NCBI RefSeq assembly: GCF_020217005.1 | Contig: NZ_JAIWOI010000104.1 | Coordinates: 1 to 10,000, forward strand | Direction: 5' to 3' | Length of the DNA: 10,000 nucleotides | From: Rheinheimera sp. | GTDB lineage: Bacteria > Pseudomonadota > Gammaproteobacteria > Enterobacterales > Alteromonadaceae | Part shown: positions 5,472 through 10,000 of the stretch, in pieces | Layout of the letters: every line of letters starts with the position of its first letter | Position numbering within the stretch: the first letter of the stretch is position 1 | Notes under the pieces: model-generated | What the model was told of the DNA's origin: nothing | The model's input: the letters and a program-made list of their open reading frames with translations, nothing else | The model's database searches: none | Position numbers and translations under genes: made by a program

Positions 5472-7760
5472 TCAGAACTGGTAGGTCATACTTAAAGTCA
5501 CAGAACGCGGCAGAATATAACGGCCGTTTGGTGAGGTTGGGTTACGTGGATCCCCCTCAGTTAAACCTTGTTTGTCCGTCAGGTTATCCACTGACAACTG
5601 GGTTTTTAACTGCTCTGTCAGCTCTAACTGCAAACCCGCATCAATTTTGGTGTAACCCGCTAAAGTCACGGTATTTTCATTGTCCGCATAACGATCAGAC
5701 ACCGAAGCTATAGTGCCGTAGACTGAAGCAAAGGTACCTTCAAAAGCCTCAAAACCATAACTAGGGGTCAAACGCACCTGCCATTTAGGCTGACGTTGCG
5801 CTCTGTTACCTTCGTTGGTTGGACTTTCAGTGATTTCAGTTTTTTGCAGTGTCGAATTCAGATTCAGGGAAAATCCCACACTGGTGAAGTAGTTAAAATC
5901 AAGCTCTACACCATAAGCTCTGTTGGTCAGCACTTCAGCAGGGTCGCCAGGGCGGCGGACAAATGTATCGCCTTCCACTTCGTTATAAAATGAAGTGGCG
6001 TAGAAACTGTAGTTTTGTTCGGCCCATTTATAACCCAATTCAAACTGAGTCACTTCTTTAATCAGCTTTTCGCCACTGGTAAAGGCGCCGTAGTTATCAC
6101 GGAAGTCGTCAAAAAATGGCATTTTATTGCCTTTATTGACCCGGGCAAAAACCCCCATATTTTTTTGCCACATCCAGTTCACACCTGCAGTCCAGGCGAT
6201 TTTACTTTCGTCGTAACTGACAGCTTTGCTGACCTGGCCTGTTAAACCTTCATCTACTGTGTAATCAATAGTGTGATTTTCATTACGCAGACCAAAGTCC
6301 GCGGTCCACTGTTCATTTAATGCCACTTCAACAGCAGCATATAAAGCGCGAGTGGTGCCATCACCAGTGGCATCTATGTCATAGTTCCAGCTACAACTGT
6401 CCTGATTGTCGTTACAATCAATGCCAGTTAATGCTTCCCCTCCGGACTGCACCACATGCCAGGCCTGATTACCTATAGACCACCAGTCTTTCACTGAAAA
6501 AGCAGTGCTGTAAACACCTAAAGTGTACTTGGCACTGTCTGCAGTTTTGGTGACAGCTAAGTCGTTAGTGAAGGAATCCAGCTCTTTTTCAACCACCCAG
6601 CGGCCAATTTGCTGCACCATAGTGTCGCCATCGTACAAAGTGCCAGTGGTCGCGCCAGTCGCGTTTAAACCATTATCAGCGACAGTACGCAGAGCCACAG
6701 CACCAGCCTCAGGCACTAAACCTAAAGTATTGGCATCGCCCTGGGTATAGTTAAAGCGATACAACAGTTTCCAATCGTTATTTAAATCCAGATCCACTGT
6801 ACCGCCCGAGACTGAACCAACCCAACCACGGCCATCACCAAAATCAACACTGCGGCTCTCGCCATTCGGACCAAACTGAATAGTACCTTGTCTGTTATTA
6901 GGGCCAATCTGGGTATAGGTATTGTCCACGCCAGCTACATTCAGTGGAGTCGGCAGGTACCATACGCCATGATCATCAGTCTGGCGGGTATAGAAGTTGA
7001 TACTGCCGTTATCTAACTCTTTGGTGATGTTTAGCGTAAACTGGTGGCCTTCTTCTGAGTTAAAACCCGCATCACGCACACCTTGTGAGCTACTGATATA
7101 ACCGCCCATCATAAAATACAAATCGTCAGCCAATTCACCGCTGACCACCGCATCCATGCGCTGCAGGCCATAATCAGAAGTGGACAATTTAACTAAACCT
7201 TCAGTCTCTTCTGAGCCTTCTTTTAAAATAAAGTTAGTGGTTAAACCTGGCTGACCATTAGAAATTACAGGTGTTGAACCACCCCGCAAAGCTTCCATAA
7301 AATCGACAGTTTCATCGAGGCGAAACATCGAGGAGTTTTCTAAAAAAGATAAAGTTGGTGGTGGAAAAATTGGCACGCCCTGCATTTGTACTGTCAAAAA
7401 TGGTGCATCACCACCACTGGGGAACCCCCTAACAAAGACGTTAGCACCGGCTACACCGCCTGAACTTTCAGACCAGACACCTGGTACTAAGGTAAATAAC
7501 TCGGCCGTGCTTTTTGGATTCATTTTTTCAATATTTTCTGCCGACACGTTGGTGATGGCATAACTGGCATCTACCCGTAAACCGGCAATACCACTGGCTT
7601 TACCTGTGATGACTATTTGTTCTATCTGGCTTTCTTCGGCTGGTTTTTTTGCTGCTGCAACTTTAGAACTTTCTTCGGTTTGCTGCTGCGCCTGAACCAG
7701 AGTGGCTGGCAGTAAAGCAATGAGCATGGCTGACGCCAGCTTAGTGAGCTGTAAATTCAT
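5472..7760 (-). CDS. TonB-dependent receptor, probably for an alpha-glucoside sugar (762 aa)
   Basis: Outer-membrane active transporter. ATG 7760 is preferred over the in-frame TTG at 7784 because a GGGGAGAG Shine-Dalgarno (- strand, about 7766-7773) lies just before it and the signal peptide then begins at residue 1 (MNLQLTKLAS, cleavage after VQA at residue 24). A low-complexity linker rich in Lys, Ala and Glu precedes the TonB box IEQIVITGK (46-54). The plug covers about 65-180 (SAENIEKMNPKSTAELF, LVPGVW, VFVRGFPSGG, MEALRGGSTPVI, NGQPGLTTNFILKEG). The barrel ends SVTLSMTYQF with the terminal Phe. Cysteines in GIDCNDNQDSC could form a disulfide in an external loop. Divergent lacI with two operators in its promoter, and the pgmB/GH65 operon beyond, point to disaccharide or oligosaccharide uptake. 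The plug does not show the siderophore-type signature of the first receptor. The sugar itself is inferred. Confidence 0.85.
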   Translation of the reverse strand: MNLQLTKLASAMLIALLPATLVQAQQQTEESSKVAAAKKPAEESQIEQIVITGKASGIAGLRVDASYAITNVSAENIEKMNPKSTAELFTLVPGVWSESSGGVAGANVFVRGFPSGGDAPFLTVQMQGVPIFPPPTLSFLENSSMFRLDETVDFMEALRGGSTPVISNGQPGLTTNFILKEGSEETEGLVKLSTSDYGLQRMDAVVSGELADDLYFMMGGYISSSQGVRDAGFNSEEGHQFTLNITKELDNGSINFYTRQTDDHGVWYLPTPLNVAGVDNTYTQIGPNNRQGTIQFGPNGESRSVDFGDGRGWVGSVSGGTVDLDLNNDWKLLYRFNYTQGDANTLGLVPEAGAVALRTVADNGLNATGATTGTLYDGDTMVQQIGRWVVEKELDSFTNDLAVTKTADSAKYTLGVYSTAFSVKDWWSIGNQAWHVVQSGGEALTGIDCNDNQDSCSWNYDIDATGDGTTRALYAAVEVALNEQWTADFGLRNENHTIDYTVDEGLTGQVSKAVSYDESKIAWTAGVNWMWQKNMGVFARVNKGNKMPFFDDFRDNYGAFTSGEKLIKEVTQFELGYKWAEQNYSFYATSFYNEVEGDTFVRRPGDPAEVLTNRAYGVELDFNYFTSVGFSLNLNSTLQKTEITESPTNEGNRAQRQPKWQVRLTPSYGFEAFEGTFASVYGTIASVSDRYADNENTVTLAGYTKIDAGLQLELTEQLKTQLSVDNLTDKQGLTEGDPRNPTSPNGRYILPRSVTLSMTYQF

Positions 7761-7825
7761 CTGATCTCTCCCCGTTGTCTTCAATTATGCAGCTATGAAG
7801 CTATTTATTTATTGCTGCTTAAATA

Positions 7826-7854
7826 AACATAATTCATCTTGCAATCGATTGCAA
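7826..7854 (-). promoter_or_regulatory. Candidate promoter of the sugar receptor gene
   Basis: On the - strand TTGCAA (7849-7854) serves as a possible -35, followed by exactly 17 bases and TATGTT (7826-7831) as -10, each matching 4 of 6 consensus positions. The -35 and spacer lie inside the perfect LacI-type operator at 7839-7854, which would explain repression by steric block. Transcription would start about 60 bases before the ATG at 7760. Confidence 0.45.
7839..7854. promoter_or_regulatory. LacI-family operator O1 (perfect 16-bp palindrome)
   Basis: TTGCAATCGATTGCAA is fully symmetric with the central CG typical of GalR/LacI-family operators. It lies in the divergent region of the receptor and lacI, over the candidate receptor promoter. 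Confidence 0.85.
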
Positions 7855-7871
7855 TAACGAAACAGGAACTT

Positions 7872-7887
7872 TTGCAATCGTTTGCAC
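7872..7887. promoter_or_regulatory. LacI-family operator O2
   Basis: TTGCAATCGTTTGCAC matches O1 at 14 of 16 positions. The centres of the two sites are 33 bases apart, about three turns of the helix, so two repressor dimers could sit on the same face. The probable ligand is the product of the lacI-type gene that starts at 8194. Confidence 0.82.
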
Positions 7888-7940
7888 AATCATTTTGTGT
7901 TAGGGTTTTAGCTTGTAAGTTCCCCTAAGTAATTGGAGTT

Positions 7941-8078
7941 GCAGCAAGGCGGCAAGCGAGCGAGACCCCGGGAGCATAGTTGTCCTATGTGCCATTGGAT
8001 TGAAGCGAGGATGCGCGGGTCATGTCAGGTCAGTATCTTAGAAACGACTGGGGCGAGTAGCGCCGCCAACACAGCTGC
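7941..8078. repeat. Long imperfect inverted-repeat element (hairpin repeat) upstream of lacI
   Basis: Nested complementary arms are visible: GCAGC (7941-7945) with GCTGC (8074-8078), GGCGGC (7948-7953) with GCCGCC (8062-8067), CCCCGG (7966-7971) with CTGGGG (8048-8053), and inner CATAG (7975-7979) with CTATG (7985-7989). The flanks and wording (GGCGGCAAGCGAGCGAGACC, GGGAGCATAG, CTTCAAGTACGACGGGGG) recall a dispersed intergenic repeat I know from Alteromonadales and relatives. About 55 bases (7992-8046) separate the inner hairpin from the right arm and look like an insertion into the usual compact form. It is GC-rich, unlike the AT-rich DNA on both sides. An open frame over 7933-8127 is an artefact of this repeat. 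Confidence 0.6.
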
Positions 8079-8136
8079 GGCTTCAAGTACGACGGGGGCT
8101 CGATTTGGCATCATCCTTTTGTCATAATCAAATGAG

Positions 8137-8163
8137 TTGGCAGAGGTAACTGCAGTTTATTAT
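8137..8163 (+). promoter_or_regulatory. Weak candidate promoter of the lacI-type gene
   Basis: TTGGCA (8137-8142) and TATTAT (8158-8163) each match 5 of 6 consensus positions, but the spacer is only 15 bases. A start near 8170 would leave a leader of about 24 bases. If correct, lacI is transcribed from downstream of the hairpin repeat and independently of the two operators. An alternative start further upstream cannot be excluded. Confidence 0.3.
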
Positions 8164-8193
8164 GGAAAATTCGTTGTGAATTCAGGTAAAAAA

Positions 8194-9201
8194 ATGATGA
8201 CACTGGCCGATATAGCGGCTTTGGCTGAAGTGTCCGAATCTACTGCATCCAGAGCACTACGCGACAACCCGGTCGTGAATATAGAAACTCGCCTGAAAGT
8301 ACAGCAGATAGCCCAGCAGTACCAATTTAACGTCAACCCTACAGCCCGCAGTTTACGTACACAAAAAAGCTACACCATAGCTGTGATCATTTTGTTTGAT
8401 GCCAAAAGCCAACAGGCTATTTCCGACCCTTTTTTACTGGAAATTTTAGGTGTGATTGCCGATGAACTGACACACAAAGGTTATGACATGCTGCTGAGCA
8501 CCAGCAAAACTAAAGACAAAGACTGGAAAACTTATTACATAGACGCCAAAAGAGCCGATGGTTTAATCATCATAGGTCAGGGCGAACACGATCAGCGTAT
8601 TGAACAACTGTCGCACAGCAAAGTGCCTTTTGTCGTCTGGGGTGCCAGTTCTGGCCATGATAGTTTTACAGTAGTAGGCAGCCAAAATCGCAGCGGCGCT
8701 GAAGCTGCGGTCAGTCATTTAGTGGCCCAAGGTTGTAAACATATCGCCTTTTTGGGCGATTACCGCCATAACGAAATTGAACAACGTTATCTGGGGTATC
8801 AGGATGCGTTGCAAAAAGCCGGTCTGGCTTTAGATTCGGCCTACGAACTCATCACCGACTTTACGGCTCAGGACGGGTATGTCAAAACCCAGCAACAGTT
8901 ATTCCCGTTGCTGCCCAAGCTGGATGGTATTTTTGCCGCCAGCGATGCCATAGCTTTAGGTGCGATGAAAGCCCTGCAGGAACATGGCGTACAAGTACCA
9001 CAACAACTAGCTATTGCAGGTTTTGATGATATTGCGATGTCGGCTTATTGCTCGCCAGCCCTGACCACAGTAAAACAAGACACCATCAATGGCGGTAAAT
9101 TGCTGGTGTCTAAATTACTGCAGCAAATGGACGGAAAACCGGCAGAATCTGAACTCTTACCTGTGCGGTTATTAACCCGCCAAAGTTCAGCGCGGCATTA
9201 A
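8194..9201 (+). CDS. LacI/GalR-family transcriptional repressor (335 aa)
   Basis: DNA-binding repressor that would release its operators on binding a sugar. ATG 8194 is chosen because AGG at 8184-8186 lies 7 bases upstream and the HTH then begins at residue 3, as is normal; ATG 8197 is an equal alternative, and upstream TTG 8137 would add 19 residues with no LacI similarity. HTH: TLADIAALAEVSESTASRAL (3-22). Hinge helix: NPTARSLRT (48-56) with the minor-groove leucine. The periplasmic-binding-protein-like effector domain runs from about 61 to 325 (ADGLIIIG, FAASDAIALGAMKAL, IAGFDDIAMSAYCSPALTTV). It is divergent from the sugar receptor and convergent, with a 2-base gap, to pgmB. The two palindromes at 7839-7887 are the obvious targets. 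The inducer is probably an alpha-glucosidic di- or oligosaccharide, judged only from the neighbours. Confidence 0.93.
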   Translation: MMTLADIAALAEVSESTASRALRDNPVVNIETRLKVQQIAQQYQFNVNPTARSLRTQKSYTIAVIILFDAKSQQAISDPFLLEILGVIADELTHKGYDMLLSTSKTKDKDWKTYYIDAKRADGLIIIGQGEHDQRIEQLSHSKVPFVVWGASSGHDSFTVVGSQNRSGAEAAVSHLVAQGCKHIAFLGDYRHNEIEQRYLGYQDALQKAGLALDSAYELITDFTAQDGYVKTQQQLFPLLPKLDGIFAASDAIALGAMKALQEHGVQVPQQLAIAGFDDIAMSAYCSPALTTVKQDTINGGKLLVSKLLQQMDGKPAESELLPVRLLTRQSSARH

Positions 9202-9203
9202 GC

Positions 9204-9857
9204 TCACAAGGTTAACAGCTTGGTCAGCAATGGCTGGTCCAAAGCCGATACGGCTGGGATCACCAAATCAGCCTGAGTTAATGCATGCGGTTCACCAATT
9301 CCCAAAGCATACATGCCAGCAGCTTTGATTGCAGTCACTCCGGCTGGGGCATCTTCCACCCCAATACAACGCTCTGGCGCTACGCCCAAAGCCTGAGCGC
9401 AAGTGAGAAAGATTTCAGGGTCAGGTTTGCCGTTTTTAATCAGATTGGAGTCGGCGACATAATCAAACAAAGCCGGAATACACAACTTTTGCAGCACCAA
9501 AGCGGCATTTTTACTGGCTGAAGCCAAAGCAGTTTTTACTCCGGCTGCTTTTAAACTGCTAAACAGTGGCAAGACACCGGGAAATAAATCAGCGGGCGAC
9601 ATACGCTCTACCAGCTTCAAATACTCTGTATTTTTTTGCTCTGCCAGCTTCAGCTTTTCATCCACACTTAACTGCTTTTGCCCCAGCTGCAGAATAAGTT
9701 CCAGCGATCCCATCCGATCAACGCCCTTGAGCAGTTCATTGTCGGCGCGGCTAAATTCGATACCAAGCTGAGTTGCCAATTGCTTCCAGGCTAAAAAATG
9801 ATATTCAGCTGTGTCGGTCAAAACACCATCCAAATCAAAAATAAAAGCCTGGATCAT
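9204..9857 (-). CDS. pgmB: Beta-phosphoglucomutase (HAD superfamily, 217 aa)
   Basis: Cytoplasmic mutase converting beta-D-glucose 1-phosphate, the product of inverting GH65 phosphorylases, to glucose 6-phosphate. Motif I is FDLDGVLTDT with nucleophile Asp8 and acid/base Asp10; Thr16 and His20 match the conserved cap-closure residues. The cap has LKGVDRMGSLELIL (43-56), the beta-PGM-specific K-G-x-x-R segment. ASASKN (112-117) is motif II, KPDPEIF (144-150) carries motif III Lys, and GVEDAPAG (166-173) has the Mg-binding Glu168 and Asp169. The 217-residue length is typical. AGGAG lies 7 bases before ATG 9857. The start overlaps the stop of the upstream gene as ATGA, which indicates translational coupling with the probable GH65 phosphorylase. 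The stop is 2 bases from the convergent lacI stop, with no terminator visible between. The cap motif makes a generic HAD phosphatase less likely. Confidence 0.93.
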   Translation of the reverse strand: MIQAFIFDLDGVLTDTAEYHFLAWKQLATQLGIEFSRADNELLKGVDRMGSLELILQLGQKQLSVDEKLKLAEQKNTEYLKLVERMSPADLFPGVLPLFSSLKAAGVKTALASASKNAALVLQKLCIPALFDYVADSNLIKNGKPDPEIFLTCAQALGVAPERCIGVEDAPAGVTAIKAAGMYALGIGEPHALTQADLVIPAVSALDQPLLTKLLTL

Positions 9858-10000
9858 AATGTGGCTCCTGACAAAGCAGCTGAGGAGGCTTTTGATAAGG
9901 AAAACATCTGGCTTTGACCTGCTACTAAACTAAAGCGCTCAGTTTGATGCTGCAAAGTTAAATCGGCACCACTTAACAACTGATAACTCACTTGTTTTTG
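9854..10000 (-). CDS. C-terminal 48 residues of a probable GH65 disaccharide phosphorylase; 5' end outside the window
   Basis: The frame is open from base 10000 down to the TGA at 9854-9856. The peptide begins QKQVSYQLLSGADLTLQHQ and continues ERFSLVAGQSQMFSL, which fits the beta-sandwich C-terminus of GH65 enzymes (maltose, trehalose, kojibiose or nigerose phosphorylase), where a line of the form V-x-Y-x-L-x-x-G-x-x-L-x-I is followed by F-x-L-x-x-G. The 4-base ATGA overlap with pgmB is the usual arrangement, because GH65 phosphorylases make the beta-glucose 1-phosphate that PgmB uses. The last dozen residues (SKASSAALSGATL) are a non-conserved tail. With so little sequence the substrate cannot be told, and another glycoside hydrolase with a similar terminal domain is possible. 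The family assignment leans on the neighbour. Confidence 0.65.
   Translation of the reverse strand, partial: QKQVSYQLLSGADLTLQHQTERFSLVAGQSQMFSLSKASSAALSGATL

Noticed and set aside
7761..7784. TTG 7784 as start of the sugar receptor
   Set aside because: The Shine-Dalgarno GGGGAGAG lies inside that extension and points to ATG 7760, which also gives a standard signal peptide.
7933..8127. A 64-codon open frame upstream of lacI
   Set aside because: It lies entirely over the inverted-repeat element and has an Ala/Ser/Thr-rich composition explained by the GC-rich arms; no protein family is recognisable.
8137..8193. TTG 8137 (or GTG 8176) as start of the LacI-type gene
   Set aside because: LacI proteins begin a few residues before the HTH. 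ATG 8194 meets this and has an AGG 7 bases upstream.

Overview
The window looks like chromosomal DNA from an aerobic, heterotrophic gammaproteobacterium near Rheinheimera or other Chromatiaceae/Alteromonadales. Clues are an E. coli-type dihydroorotase, two large TonB-dependent outer-membrane receptors, LacI-family control of a sugar locus, and intergenic repeat families of a kind I recall from that group. The genus is an inference from memory, not a search result.

Left part (1-2941, + strand): the 3' end of pyrC (pyrimidine synthesis) closes with a hairpin terminator. A possibly Fur-controlled, siderophore-type TonB-dependent receptor follows, with its start corrected to ATG 851.

Middle (2948-5471): a 499-residue XRE-type regulator on the - strand has a degenerate IrrE-like metal site and a cysteine-rich tail, as in the RamB/ScfR and DUF3612 families. 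It is divergent from a 171-residue protein that resembles only the alpha/beta insertion domain of malate synthase G. The intergenic region between them is rich in palindromes and holds a good candidate CRP site. The pair suggests a link to acetate/glyoxylate or short-chain acyl metabolism. After it comes a 363-base gene-free stretch with a strong bidirectional terminator, other hairpins and a 36-bp sequence repeated two and a half times.

Right part (5472-10000): a carbohydrate-use locus. A TonB-dependent receptor (- strand) is divergent from a LacI-family repressor (+). Two near-identical 16-bp LacI-type operators, 33 bp apart, lie at the receptor promoter, and a long hairpin repeat element sits between them and lacI. 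Convergent with lacI is an operon on the - strand whose last two genes are seen: the C-terminus of a probable GH65 disaccharide phosphorylase, overlapping by 4 bp with beta-phosphoglucomutase (pgmB). The likely logic is that an alpha-glucosidic disaccharide or oligosaccharide enters through the receptor, is split by the phosphorylase to beta-glucose 1-phosphate, and is converted by PgmB to glucose 6-phosphate, with the LacI protein sensing the sugar.

No tRNA, rRNA, CRISPR array, insertion sequence or phage gene was recognised. The strongest candidates for something undescribed are the stand-alone malate-synthase-G-like domain protein with its divergent regulator, and the two repeat families.
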